DNA from: Streptomyces sp. RerS4
GTDB lineage: Bacteria > Actinomycetota > Actinomycetes > Streptomycetales > Streptomycetaceae
Assembly: GCF_023515955.1 (NCBI RefSeq)
Contig: NZ_CP097322.1
Coordinates: 5,752,501 to 5,816,500, forward strand
Direction of reading: 5' to 3'
DNA length: 64,000 bases
Shown: in pieces, positions 52,222 through 61,208 of the stretch
Numbering within the stretch: position 1 is the first letter of the stretch
Layout of the letters: each line of letters opens with the position of its first letter
Made by a program: the position numbers and the translations under genes
Notes under the pieces: model-generated
Told to the model about the DNA's origin: nothing
The model's input: only the letters and a program-made list of their open reading frames with translations
The model's database searches: none

Positions 52222-53435
52222 TGCGCGGTACCTCGGGGAACGGTCGAAGGGGCGTGCGGCGGATGGACCCGCAGCTTACTGGGGCGCAGGCCCGGCTCCA
52301 GTGCCAGGGTGACGAGGACGGACGCGGCTGCCAGCGCGGTGATCGCGAGTGCCGGGGAGGTGTACTGGGCGAGCGCGCCGGCGAGCGCCGCGCAGAGCCC
52401 CTGGAGGGTCAGCATCCCGGCGGAGTGGAGTCCGAGCGCCTGGCCCTGGGTGCCCTCGGGCAGGAGCGGTACGAGGCGTTCCTGCATCAGGAGCCCGGCC
52501 GCGTAGCCGGTGGAGGCGAGGGTCACGGCGGCGGTGGCGAGCAGGGGGCCCGGTTCGAGGAGGAACACCAGGTAGGGCACGGCCAGCAGCAGCCGCAGCG
52601 GCGCCGCGAGCCGTACCCGCAGCCGGGCCGACAGGAAGCGACCGGCGACGGTGTCCCCGACGAGCATCCCGGCGGCGGCGCAGCCGAAGAGGAGGCCGGC
52701 GTGCGGGGGGTCGTAGGGGACGAACAGGGACTCACAGCCGACGATCAGCCCGTTGGGCACCCACAGCGCGAGGTACAGGGTCCGGCGGGCCGGGTGGGAC
52801 AGCAGCAGCCGGTTGACCCGCCAGGTCTCGGCCGGGGTGGGCCGGCCAGCGGCTCGGGGCGCGCGCGGGCGCAGCCCGAGGACGGTGGTGAGGGCGGCGG
52901 CCCCACCGAGGGCGGCGGCCACGAGCAGCGCCCCGCGCGGGGAGAGCGCGGCGAGGAGCAGCCCGCCGAGGGCGAAGCCGGCGACCTGCGTGAGCCCCGC
53001 GCAGACGGCGAGCAGCGAGCGGGCCGGCAGGTAGTCGGCGGGCGGCAGGATCTCGGTGAGCAGCCCGTACCGCACGCCGCCGGCCAGGGAATCGGCGAGC
53101 CCCTGGCCGAGCAGGACGGCGAACACCGCCCACAGCGGCAGCCCCGGCACGGCGAGCAGGGCGGTCCCGGCCGCGGCGCCGGCGGCGAGGACGGCGAGGG
53201 CCGCGCGCGGCGGCAGCCGGTCGGCGGCCGACAGCAGCAGGGTCGCGCCGAGGACCTGGGCGAGGGAGGGGCCGAACATGGCGAGGGCGGACAGCAGCGG
53301 GCTGCGGGTGCGGTCGTAGACGAGGACGCCGAGGGCGAGCGAGCCGACGGTGGAGGCGCCGATGCGCAGGGCGACGGCCGTGAAGAACGGGGTGAACTCG
53401 GGTACGCGGGCGAGCGAGCGGTAGGTGCGGGGCAT
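52218..53435 (-). CDS. MFS transporter
   Basis: 405 residues from the ATG at 53435 (MPRTYRSLARVPEFTPFF); the open frame extends into the divergent promoter but has no start signal there. Twelve predicted helices, with the MFS motif-like VYDRTRSPLLSALAMFGPSLAQVLGA and AADRLPPRAAL (loop 2-3). The substrate is unknown. It starts an operon with cobL-cobM-cobK and is coupled to cobL by GTGA. This need not mean a cobalamin role: exporters of this kind next to a DUF5937-like regulator are often drug pumps. Confidence 0.88.
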   Translation of the reverse strand: MPRTYRSLARVPEFTPFFTAVALRIGASTVGSLALGVLVYDRTRSPLLSALAMFGPSLAQVLGATLLLSAADRLPPRAALAVLAAGAAAGTALLAVPGLPLWAVFAVLLGQGLADSLAGGVRYGLLTEILPPADYLPARSLLAVCAGLTQVAGFALGGLLLAALSPRGALLVAAALGGAAALTTVLGLRPRAPRAAGRPTPAETWRVNRLLLSHPARRTLYLALWVPNGLIVGCESLFVPYDPPHAGLLFGCAAAGMLVGDTVAGRFLSARLRVRLAAPLRLLLAVPYLVFLLEPGPLLATAAVTLASTGYAAGLLMQERLVPLLPEGTQGQALGLHSAGMLTLQGLCAALAGALAQYTSPALAITALAAASVLVTLALEPGLRPSKLRVHPPHAPSTVPRGTAQ

Positions 53436-53472
53436 GCGGGGAGTCTCGGGGCGGGTGCGGGGGTGGCCTAAT

Positions 53473-53492
53473 GTTTCGCCTGGAGACGAAAC
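53473..53492. promoter_or_regulatory. Inverted repeat in the MFS/regulator divergent promoter
   Basis: GTTTCG-(8 nt)-CGAAAC lies 38 bp from the MFS start and 23 bp from the winged-HTH gene start. It is a likely operator for the divergent regulator. Confidence 0.6.
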
Positions 53493-53514
53493 CCGGATGG
53501 GGGCGGGCGAGGTC

Positions 53515-54492
53515 ATGGGCTGGTGGCGGATCGACACCGACGCCCTCGCGGGCAGCCGCTTCGTCGTGTCCGCGCCCGCCGAGACCACGGCCGCGCTGAT
53601 GGCCCTGCACCGGCGCACCGCGACCCACCCCGGTGACCGGACCTGGCTCGCCGCGCAACTCCCGGCCTACAAGGACTACTTGGCCTCCGAACCGGTGACG
53701 GCGGCTCTGGTGGGGGCCGCCCTCGGGCGGCTGTGGATCGCCGGTTTCCTCACGCCGCCGCCCGACGGGCGCCCCGTGGCCGAGGAGCTCGCCGCGATCC
53801 GGGCGATCCCGGACGCGGTGGTCCGTACGGACCTGCGCGCCGCCACCGGGCGACTGCCGGAGATCCTCGACCGGGCGCGGGAGTTGGGGCCGAGGACGGC
53901 CGAGCTGCTGGAGTGGGTGTGGGAGCGGACGGTACGCCCCGACTGGGAGCGGCGGCGCCGCGTCGCCGAGGCGGACATCCTCGTACGGACCGCGCAGCTG
54001 AGCCGGGGCGGCTGGGCGGCGGCCCTGTCCGGGATGCGACCGGGCATGGCGTGGCTCGGGGAGGGGCGGCTGCGGATCAACCTCCAGGACCGGCCGCCGC
54101 GCGAACTGTCGGGGGACGCGGGGCTGGTGTTCGTCCCGGTGACGCCCGACCACGGCTGGGTCGCCTGGACGGGGCGCCGGCGGCACGCGCTGGTCTACCC
54201 CTGCGAGGGGCAGCTCGCGCAGGCGGGCGGCGCGGGTCCGGCAGAGGACGTCCCGCAGGCCCTGGCCCGGCTGCTGGGACCCGTACGGGCACGGGTGCTC
54301 GTCCTGCTGGAGAGCCCGAAGTCCACGACGCAGCTGGTCGCGCTGACCGGCCTCGGACTGGGCACGGTGGCCGGCCAGCTCAAGGTCCTCCTCGCGGCAG
54401 GCCTGATCCTCCGCCGCCGCACCGGCCGCACGGTCCTGTACACCCGCCTCCCGGCGGGCGACGTCCTGGTCACGGCCGCGTCCGGGAGCTGA
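53515..54492 (+). CDS. ArsR-like winged-HTH transcriptional regulator (DUF5937-type)
   Basis: 325 residues from the ATG at 53515. A long N-terminal domain (RIDTDALAGSRFVVSAPAETTAALMAL…, with an all-alpha core) precedes a C-terminal ArsR-type wHTH (VRARVLVLLESPKSTTQLVALTGLGLGTVAGQLKVLLAAGLILRRR split around 270-315, wing TVLYTRL). This is the architecture of the large DUF5937/ArsR group in Streptomyces. It is divergent from the MFS gene, so it probably represses the pump operon and possibly the cob genes behind it. Confidence 0.8.
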   Translation: MGWWRIDTDALAGSRFVVSAPAETTAALMALHRRTATHPGDRTWLAAQLPAYKDYLASEPVTAALVGAALGRLWIAGFLTPPPDGRPVAEELAAIRAIPDAVVRTDLRAATGRLPEILDRARELGPRTAELLEWVWERTVRPDWERRRRVAEADILVRTAQLSRGGWAAALSGMRPGMAWLGEGRLRINLQDRPPRELSGDAGLVFVPVTPDHGWVAWTGRRRHALVYPCEGQLAQAGGAGPAEDVPQALARLLGPVRARVLVLLESPKSTTQLVALTGLGLGTVAGQLKVLLAAGLILRRRTGRTVLYTRLPAGDVLVTAASGS

Positions 54493-54754
54493 CGGCGGGG
54501 GCGCCACGCCGGCCCGCGTCGACCCGTCGGGCTCGCCGCGCACGGGGCGCGCCCCCCGGTCGCTTCCGGACGCCCCGGTGCGCATCCGTCCGCCCCCGGG
54601 CGCGGCTGACCCGGGCGGGGCGGGCGGCGGCACACTCGGCGGTATGGACGACACTCCGGACAACCACCCAGACACCGCGTCGTCGGAAAGTGAGACGATC
54701 ACCCCTCACCCGTGCCCGGGGCGGGCGCGGCGGTCCTGAGGGCGGAGAGTGCCG

Positions 54755-55321
54755 ATGTACGCGATATCCCTGGGTGACGACGGCGCCGAGCTGCGCCCCC
54801 TCGAACCGTGGCGGGCCGAGGAGTTCCTCGCCCACGTCGACCGGGGGCGGGAGTTCATCGGACGGTTCAACGGCCTGCCCGACATCGTCACCGACCTGGC
54901 GTCGAGCCGGGCGTTCCTCCAGGCGTACGCCGACAAGACGGCCGCCGACACCGGTCGCATGCAGGGCATCTGGGCCGACGACAAGCTCGTCGGCGCCGTC
55001 ATCCTGCGGCACTTGGACGTCGCCCAGGGCACGGCGGAGGCCGGCTGCTGGCTGGAGCCGGCGGGAGTCGGCCGGGGGCTGGTGACCCGGGCGGCGCGCG
55101 TCCTCATCGACTGGGCCATCGAGGAACGGGCCGTACACCGCGTCGACTGGTGGGTGGTGGACGCCAACGAGCCCAGCATCGCCGTGGCCCGCCGCCTCGG
55201 CATGACCCGTGACGGGGTCCTGCGCCAGAGCTACCTCTACCGCGGGGAGCGGCACGACCAGGAGGTCTGGTCCGTCCTCGCCCCCGAATGGCGCGCGGCC
55301 CGCGCCGCCGGGGAGGCCTGA
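54755..55321 (+). CDS. GNAT-family (RimJ/RimL-type) N-acetyltransferase
   Basis: 188 residues from the ATG at 54755 (GGAG 7 bp upstream; the GTG at 54749 is too close). GNAT fold with the acetyl-CoA loop in WLEPAGVGRGLVTRAARVL (about 94-112) and the C-terminal motif DANEPSIAVARRLGMTRDGVLRQSYLYRGERHDQEVWSVL characteristic of ribosomal-protein alanine acetyltransferase-like enzymes. Substrate unknown. It stands alone, convergent with the next gene. Confidence 0.88.
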   Translation: MYAISLGDDGAELRPLEPWRAEEFLAHVDRGREFIGRFNGLPDIVTDLASSRAFLQAYADKTAADTGRMQGIWADDKLVGAVILRHLDVAQGTAEAGCWLEPAGVGRGLVTRAARVLIDWAIEERAVHRVDWWVVDANEPSIAVARRLGMTRDGVLRQSYLYRGERHDQEVWSVLAPEWRAARAAGEA

Positions 55322-55348
55322 CGCCGATGTGCCGGGCGGTCCGGGGAC

Positions 55349-56257
55349 TCAGTCCCGGGTCGCCCGCTCGTACAACGCCTCGGTTCCCGCGCCGAAGTAG
55401 CTGCTGTACGAGGTCAGTTCGTCCCCGCCGCCGTCGCGGCCGCCGATCACCCCGATCAGCGCCCCCGCCGCGCTCAGGACGGGGCCGCCGCTGGTCCCGT
55501 TCGGCACGTCCGCGCAGTCCAGCCGCAGCTGCGTGGGCCCGTCGGGTTCGGCGGTGTTGGCGCAGCCGAGGGGCTCCTCGGTGTCGTTCGGGTAGCCCAC
55601 CAGCCGTGCGGGCGTGGGTAGTTCGGGGCGAAGGCCGAGCGGGTGCGCGCCGGTGACCTCCTCCAGCCGCCGCCCCGGCTGTCCGACGCCGCGTACCCGG
55701 ATGAACGCCACGTCGTGGTCGGGGTCGGAGGCCTCCACCCAGCGGGGGTCCACCTCGACGCGGGTGGGCACCCAGACGCCGTAGGGGGCCGCGCCGTCCC
55801 GGTAGCCGGGGACGAAGGCGAGGTTGGTGCGGAAGCCGCCCTGGTACACGCAGTGCGCGGCGGTGGCGATCAGGTCGCCGCCGGGGGAGTGGACCACGCT
55901 GCCGGAGCAGTGGTGGTCGCCGTCCCAGTCCAGGCCGGGGGAGAACAGTGCCCCCGTCGCCGCCTCGGCCGGGGCCGGCCGGGCCTCCAGCGGCTCGGAG
56001 GGCCGCCAGTCGGTGCCCGCCGCCGGGGACGGGGTCGCGAGGGGTTCGGCGGCCCGGGTGATCCGCTCCACGCCGGCCGCCGCCTCGTCGGCGAGCGCGG
56101 CGTCCTGTACGTAGCTGCCGCGCTTCGCGTCCCCGGTGGCGACGCGCCCGAAGAGGTCCGTCCGCCCCACCACGAGGGTCGCCGCCAGGCCGCACGCGCC
56201 GCCCAGTGCCCACAGCACCGCGCCCTTGTGCCTCATCGCGCCGAACACGGTACGCAC
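55349..56257 (-). CDS. Secreted trypsin-like serine protease (S1 family)
   Basis: 302 residues from the GTG at 56257 (GGGAG 4 bp upstream). N-terminal signal anchor (VLWALGGACGLAATLVVG, about 13-30). Catalytic triad: His in ATAAHCVYQGG, Asp in DHDVAFIRV, Ser in PNGTSGGPVLS. Paired cysteines (HHCSGS, AAHC; GCANT, RLDCAD) fit extracellular folding. No pro-domain is evident, which is unlike the classical SGPA/B proteases. Divergent from the PI-PLC-like gene. Confidence 0.88.
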   Translation of the reverse strand: MRTVFGAMRHKGAVLWALGGACGLAATLVVGRTDLFGRVATGDAKRGSYVQDAALADEAAAGVERITRAAEPLATPSPAAGTDWRPSEPLEARPAPAEAATGALFSPGLDWDGDHHCSGSVVHSPGGDLIATAAHCVYQGGFRTNLAFVPGYRDGAAPYGVWVPTRVEVDPRWVEASDPDHDVAFIRVRGVGQPGRRLEEVTGAHPLGLRPELPTPARLVGYPNDTEEPLGCANTAEPDGPTQLRLDCADVPNGTSGGPVLSAAGALIGVIGGRDGGGDELTSYSSYFGAGTEALYERATRD

Positions 56258-56467
56258 CCGCTCCCGCCGCTCATCCGTTGCCCACCTCTGCCCTGGTCAT
56301 GGCCTCCGCTTCCCCCCAAAGGTGACACATGTTCCGCGATGCCCCCGTGTTCCTGCTCACACGCGCCCGCGCCCGACCCGGGCCGTCATCCGCCGGCCTT
56401 CCGTACGCCACCCAACCCCCTTAACCTCACGGCGACTTGACCACCCAGGGGAAACGGGAGCGAAGCC

Positions 56468-57508
56468 ATGAGAACAGCGAAGCGGGCGAGGGGCGTGCTG
56501 GTGTCCGCCCTGGCCGCCCTCGGCCTGGTCCTGACGACCGCCACGGCGCCGGCCTCCGCCGCGGACCTCCCGTACGCCGGCTCCACCGGCGTCGGCGTAC
56601 ACAACGCCTACGAGAAGACGAAGTTCCCGTACCTCGCCGACGCCCTCGACTCCGGCGCGGCCATGCTCGAACTCGACGTGTGGACCAACTTCTTCGGCAG
56701 CTCCTGGCGCGTCTCCCACGACAATCCCTTCGGCAACGACAACAACTGCGAGAACGCCACCACCCCCGCCCAACTGCGCACCAAGGCCCGCAACCAGAAC
56801 CTCGCGGGCTGCCTCGCCGACATCCGCAGCTGGCATGACGCCCACCCGGGCCACCGCCCCGTCATCCTCAAGCTGGAACTGAAGGACGGCTTCGCCGCCA
56901 ACCTCGGCCGCGGCCCCGCCGCGCTCGACTCCCTCCTGAACTCCACCCTGGGTGACTCCCTCTACCGGCCCGGCCGGCTCGCCGCCGGCCACCCCGACCT
57001 CGACACCGCCGCCCGCGCCGGAGCCTGGCCCGCCCGCTCCGCGATGGCCGGGAAGTTCCTCGTCGAGCTGATCCCCGGCACCCTGGAGGAGGGCAACAGC
57101 TCGGACAAGCTCTGGACCGACCGCGAGTACGCCGAGCACCTGCGCGCCCTGGCCGCCGCCGGCCGCCTCGACCAGGCCGCCGCCTTCCCCGCCGTCCACC
57201 GGGCCGAACCGGGCGACCCGCGCACCCGCTACGCCGACGCCTCGCTGCGCCCCTGGTTCGTGGTCTTCGACGGCGACGCCGGCTCCTACGCCTCGGGCTC
57301 CATCGACACGGCCTGGTACGACCGCAACCACTACCTCCTGATCGCCACCGACGCCCACGGCGTCGCCCCGGCCATCGACTCCGTCCGCCCCACCGAAACC
57401 CAGGCCCGCGACCGCGTCGCGCTCCTGGCCGCCCGCCACGCCACGATCGCCTCCTCGGACTGGTACCCCCTCCCCGCCGTCCTCGCCACGGTCCTCCCCC
57501 GAGGCTGA
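56468..57508 (+). CDS. Secreted PI-PLC-like phosphodiesterase
   Basis: 346 residues with a GGGAG ribosome site. Sec signal peptide (1-31, cut ASA-ADLP). TIM-barrel phosphoinositide phospholipase-type domain: VGVHNAYEKTKFPYLADALDSG with the catalytic His44-like residue, MLELDVW (metal/acid residues), WRVSHDN (second His) and VILKLELKDGF. The Glu/Asp pattern suggests a calcium-dependent enzyme of the actinobacterial PI-PLC family. It cleaves phosphatidylinositol outside the cell; the natural substrate is unproven. Confidence 0.85.
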   Translation: MRTAKRARGVLVSALAALGLVLTTATAPASAADLPYAGSTGVGVHNAYEKTKFPYLADALDSGAAMLELDVWTNFFGSSWRVSHDNPFGNDNNCENATTPAQLRTKARNQNLAGCLADIRSWHDAHPGHRPVILKLELKDGFAANLGRGPAALDSLLNSTLGDSLYRPGRLAAGHPDLDTAARAGAWPARSAMAGKFLVELIPGTLEEGNSSDKLWTDREYAEHLRALAAAGRLDQAAAFPAVHRAEPGDPRTRYADASLRPWFVVFDGDAGSYASGSIDTAWYDRNHYLLIATDAHGVAPAIDSVRPTETQARDRVALLAARHATIASSDWYPLPAVLATVLPRG

Positions 57509-57626
57509 CCCGCCGCACGTCTCGATTCGATGCAGCGAGCACCGAACACCGCGTTCCCTGCGCCATGTTCGCCGGGCGGCGCTATCGTGCCGGGCGGGGG
57601 AGAGCGGACGAGGGGGCGGTGTGGTC

Positions 57627-58946
57627 ATGCGGTTTCTGTTCGTGCACGGCACGGGGGTGCGCCGGGAACGGCACGACAAGCTGTTCGCGGTGGTCCGGGA
57701 ACAGCTCACCGGGCGGTTCCCCGACGCCTCCGTCGAATCCTGCTTCTGGGGCGAGCGGTTCGGCGCCACCCTGAGCGCCGGCGGCGGTTCCGTCCCCGGC
57801 CTGAAGGCGGCCGACACCGACACCGACACCGCCGAGTGGGGGCTGCTGCTCGTCGACCCGCTGTGCGAGCTACGGGTGTTGGCGGAGGCCGGCTGGAATA
57901 CGGATCGAGCCGCCGAAGACGTGTACGCCGCCCAAGATCCGTACGGCGCCCAAGACCCGTACCGCGCCCAAGGCCCCTACGCGGACGACCCCTTCGCCAT
58001 GCCCGGCGTCCGCCCCGCCGGCGTCCGCGTCCTGGAGCTGCTGGAGCGACTCGCCGAAGCCCCCTCCGCGGAACCCGGCGATACGCCCCCCGACGCCCCC
58101 GGTGACGAACTCCGCGCCCTGCTCGGCGGCACCGGCCTCGCCACCGCCTTCCCCGCCGCCCTGGAGGCCACCGCCCGCTCCACCGAGGCGGCCCGCGCCG
58201 CCGACCGCGCCACCGACGATCCGCAGGCCCGCGAACTCGCCGCCGCCCTCGCCCGCGCCGTGACCGCCGGCGCCCTCGCCGCCACCGTCGAGGACGCCGT
58301 GTGCACCGCCGCCGAACGCGACCGGCTCGTCGAACTGCTCACCACCCGCCTCGGCGGCGACGCCCGCGTCCCCGGCGCCCGCGCGGCCGCCTTCCTCGGC
58401 CGGCTCGCCCTGCGCGTCACCGCCCAACCCCTGCTCAACGCCCGGCGCGGCCCCCTCACCGTCGGCGCCACCCCCGCGCTCGGCGACATCCTGCGCTACC
58501 AGGCCCGCGGCTCCGACCTCCGGGCCTTCCTGCGCGCCCGGATCACCGCCGAAGCGGGCCCGACCGTCCTCATCGGCCACAGCCTCGGCGGAATCGCCCT
58601 GGTCGACCTCCTCGCGCTGGCCGCCGCCCGCGGCGAGCCCGTACCCGGGGCCGCGCTGCTCGTCACCGTCGGCTCGCAGGCCCCGTACCTCTACGAACTC
58701 GGCGCCCTCACGGGCCTCGCCCCGGGCAGCGTCCTCCCTTACGGCTTCCCGCGCTGGCTCAACGTCTACGACCGCCAGGACCTGCTCTCCTACCTCGCCG
58801 AGCCCGTCTTCCCCGGCGACCCGCGCGTCACCGACCACGAACTCGCCGGCCGCCAGCCCTTCCCGGCCTCCCACAGCGCGTACTGGAAACAGCCGGCCCT
58901 CTACGAGCGCATCGAACGGGCGGTGAACGAGGCGGGCATCGGGTGA
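57627..58946 (+). CDS. Alpha/beta-hydrolase-fold protein heading the caspase-MoxR operon
   Basis: 439 residues from the ATG at 57627 (AGGGGGCGG upstream; GTG at 57621 is an alternative). The first strand ends in FVHGTG (5-10), an oxyanion-hole type loop. GHSLGG (317-322) holds the nucleophile Ser319. A late Asp/His (DRQDLLSYL, ASHSAYW) completes the triad candidates. The middle is a long helical insertion (about 95-300), with a small AQDPY microrepeat near 95-115. Such a lipase/esterase-like module could act as the toxic effector, for instance on lipids, or as a processing factor. Its stop overlaps the start of the caspase gene (GTGA). Confidence 0.8.
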   Translation: MRFLFVHGTGVRRERHDKLFAVVREQLTGRFPDASVESCFWGERFGATLSAGGGSVPGLKAADTDTDTAEWGLLLVDPLCELRVLAEAGWNTDRAAEDVYAAQDPYGAQDPYRAQGPYADDPFAMPGVRPAGVRVLELLERLAEAPSAEPGDTPPDAPGDELRALLGGTGLATAFPAALEATARSTEAARAADRATDDPQARELAAALARAVTAGALAATVEDAVCTAAERDRLVELLTTRLGGDARVPGARAAAFLGRLALRVTAQPLLNARRGPLTVGATPALGDILRYQARGSDLRAFLRARITAEAGPTVLIGHSLGGIALVDLLALAAARGEPVPGAALLVTVGSQAPYLYELGALTGLAPGSVLPYGFPRWLNVYDRQDLLSYLAEPVFPGDPRVTDHELAGRQPFPASHSAYWKQPALYERIERAVNEAGIG

Positions 58947-61129
58947 CGGCCTCCGCCCCGCCGCCACCGGCCCCCGAACCCCCGCCGCCGGTGCCCCCGT
59001 TGGACTCCATGCGGCCACCCGCTCCGGGGCCGCCGTCCCCGTCCGCACCCCCGGGCCCGCTGCCGCCGACCCTCGCGCCCGGACGCACCTTCGCGCTGGT
59101 CGTCGGGGTGGAGCGCTACGCGATCAGCCCCCGCTGGAACCTGCGCGGGCCGGCCCGTGACGCCCTGCGCTTCGCCCGCTGGCTGACCGGCCCCGGCGAG
59201 GTGCCGCCCGCCAACGTCGCCCTGCTGCTGTCCCCGCTGGACGACCCCGACCGGCTCGACTGGCAGGCCACGCCCGGCCTGGCCGCGCTCAGGTCGACGT
59301 ACCGCCCGGCGACCGAGGCGAACGTCAAGGCCGCCCTCCTCCACGAACTTCCCGAGCGCGACGGCGACCTGCTGTGGATCTTCTGGGCCGGCCACGGCTA
59401 CCTCGGGGGGCGCGGGCAGGAACTCATGCTGCCCTGCGCCGACGCCCACGCGGGTCAGATCCTCCACCTCAACCTCGACTCGGCACTGCGCTGGTGGCGC
59501 ACCAACCGCGTCACACAGCGCCGGTTCCCGCTCCAGGCGGCCCTGGTGGACGCCTGCCGCGTCGACGCGCCCCGTGACGCCCGGTGGAACTTCGGCAGCG
59601 TCGACTACGGCGGCGGCGCGAGCGTCCCCGGCCGACGACAGTTCTGCCTCTACGCCTCCCGCGCGGGCGAGGCCGCGCAGAACGACTCCGAGCGCGGCGC
59701 GGGCCGCTTCACCGAGGCACTGCTCCGGGAACTGGGCGAGCGGACGGTGTCGGAGGGCGTGAGCGGCCTGCCCGCCATCGCCCGCACCATCCACGGCGCC
59801 TTCGAAGACCAGCGGCGGCGCGGCGTGGGCTGGCAGCTGCCGCAGTTCGTCGTCAACCGCGACTGGGACGCCAGTCCCCTCCTCGACGACGACCTCCCCG
59901 GCCCGCCCCCGCCGCGCGCCGCCCGACTCGACCAGACGGGCTGGGACGGCCTCGCGGAGCTGTTCGAGGGCCGCGAACTGCCGCGCTGTGCCTACGAGGC
60001 CTACGCGTGGGCCTTCAAGGCCGCCGGCTGCACCACGCCCGTCCACACCGCACTGCCCGGCGACAACCTCCTCGACCTGGCCTGGGACCTCGACCAACGA
60101 CAGGGCGGCCGGGACGCAATGCCCCTCGCCGTGCCCTTCGTGCACTTCCTCGCCGACCGGGCCCGCCGGGGACCCGGCCCCGGATCCGGCCCCGGCCAGG
60201 GCCTGGACGACGCCGCCTGGGCGGCGGAGCTCGCCCGCTGGGTCCGCGCCACCCGCGAACGCCTGGCCCTGCCCGTCCTGCGCCCCGCCCCCGCGCCCGC
60301 CCGCCGCACCACCCTGCACGTGCGCCTGGAGACCCCGCCGGGCGGGGAGGACGGGCTCCTGGCCCGCATGTGGGTGCGCGGCGAACGGACCAGCCACGTA
60401 TGGGAGTCGGAGGACAGACCCGTCACGATGGACGCCGTCCGCGCCGAACTCGTACGCCGATTGCGGCTGTTGGACGGACCGACCGGCGGCGGCCCGCACC
60501 CCGAGGGGGACGCGTACGCGGGCCCGGAGCGGATCGAGTTCCACGTCCCCTACGAGCTCCTGGAAGCGGAATTCGACCAGTGGCCCGTACCGCGCGGACC
60601 CGCCGGCCGGACGCGGCCCCTCGGCGCGCTCTACGAGGTGATCGTGCGCTCCCCGCAGGAACGCGAGGGCAGCCGTGGCACATGGCACGCCAAGTGGCGG
60701 CTGTTGTGCGCCCAGAGCGGCCGAGACCCCGCGTCCGTCCACCTCGTGGAGGACGCCGACGTCACCGACGCCCTCGGGCTGCGCCTGGGCGAGCGGCCCA
60801 CGCCCGCCTGCGTCCTCGGCCACGTGTCGGCGGCGCGTACGGCCGGACTGCTGGAGGCCGTCCTGGAAGCCGGCGTACCGGTCGCGCTCTGGCGGCGCGG
60901 CGGCGGAACGCCGGCCCGGGGGCTGCCCGCGCTGCTCGCCCCCGAGGTCGATCCCGACGCGCCCGAGGCCGAGCCCGACGTGCCCGACGCGCCCGACGTG
61001 TTCGCCCTGCCCGCCCGCGTACGCGACGCACGTCGGGAAGCCGCCGGACAACAGGCCGAAGGGGCAGACCCGTTGGTGCTGCTGTGGGACGATCCCGACG
61101 ACACCCTCGACCTCCGCTCCCTGGCCTGA
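58943..61129 (+). CDS. Caspase-family protease with effector-associated domain and VMAP-like C-terminus
   Basis: 728 residues, GTG start overlapping the hydrolase stop. Pro-rich N-terminus (about 1-45). Caspase-like domain (about 48-300) with catalytic His151 in WAGHGYLGGRG and Cys205 in VDACRVDA. A small helical domain (about 329-390, DQTGWDGLAELFEGRELPRCAYEAYAWAF) is of the effector-associated (EAD) type, used for homotypic recruitment. The C-terminal 330 residues resemble VMAP (vWA-MoxR-associated protein) tails, including FHVPYELLEAEFDQWPV and CVLGHVSAARTAGLLEAVLEAGVPVALWRRGG. Known families of this type belong to nucleotide-dependent conflict systems that kill the cell on infection. The trigger is unknown. 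Confidence 0.88.
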   Translation: MTASAPPPPAPEPPPPVPPLDSMRPPAPGPPSPSAPPGPLPPTLAPGRTFALVVGVERYAISPRWNLRGPARDALRFARWLTGPGEVPPANVALLLSPLDDPDRLDWQATPGLAALRSTYRPATEANVKAALLHELPERDGDLLWIFWAGHGYLGGRGQELMLPCADAHAGQILHLNLDSALRWWRTNRVTQRRFPLQAALVDACRVDAPRDARWNFGSVDYGGGASVPGRRQFCLYASRAGEAAQNDSERGAGRFTEALLRELGERTVSEGVSGLPAIARTIHGAFEDQRRRGVGWQLPQFVVNRDWDASPLLDDDLPGPPPPRAARLDQTGWDGLAELFEGRELPRCAYEAYAWAFKAAGCTTPVHTALPGDNLLDLAWDLDQRQGGRDAMPLAVPFVHFLADRARRGPGPGSGPGQGLDDAAWAAELARWVRATRERLALPVLRPAPAPARRTTLHVRLETPPGGEDGLLARMWVRGERTSHVWESEDRPVTMDAVRAELVRRLRLLDGPTGGGPHPEGDAYAGPERIEFHVPYELLEAEFDQWPVPRGPAGRTRPLGALYEVIVRSPQEREGSRGTWHAKWRLLCAQSGRDPASVHLVEDADVTDALGLRLGERPTPACVLGHVSAARTAGLLEAVLEAGVPVALWRRGGGTPARGLPALLAPEVDPDAPEAEPDVPDAPDVFALPARVRDARREAAGQQAEGADPLVLLWDDPDDTLDLRSLA

Positions 61130-61208
61130 AACGCCCCGGAGTCCGCACCGGCTCCCGACCCCGACCCGACTTCGACAGCGACCGCACCCGACGATGGAGG
61201 AAGAGGCA

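Noticed and set aside
58301..58942. Upstream extension of the caspase gene
   Set aside because: It overlaps the hydrolase gene in another frame with Arg/Pro-rich shadow composition; the GTG at 58943 gives the coupled start.
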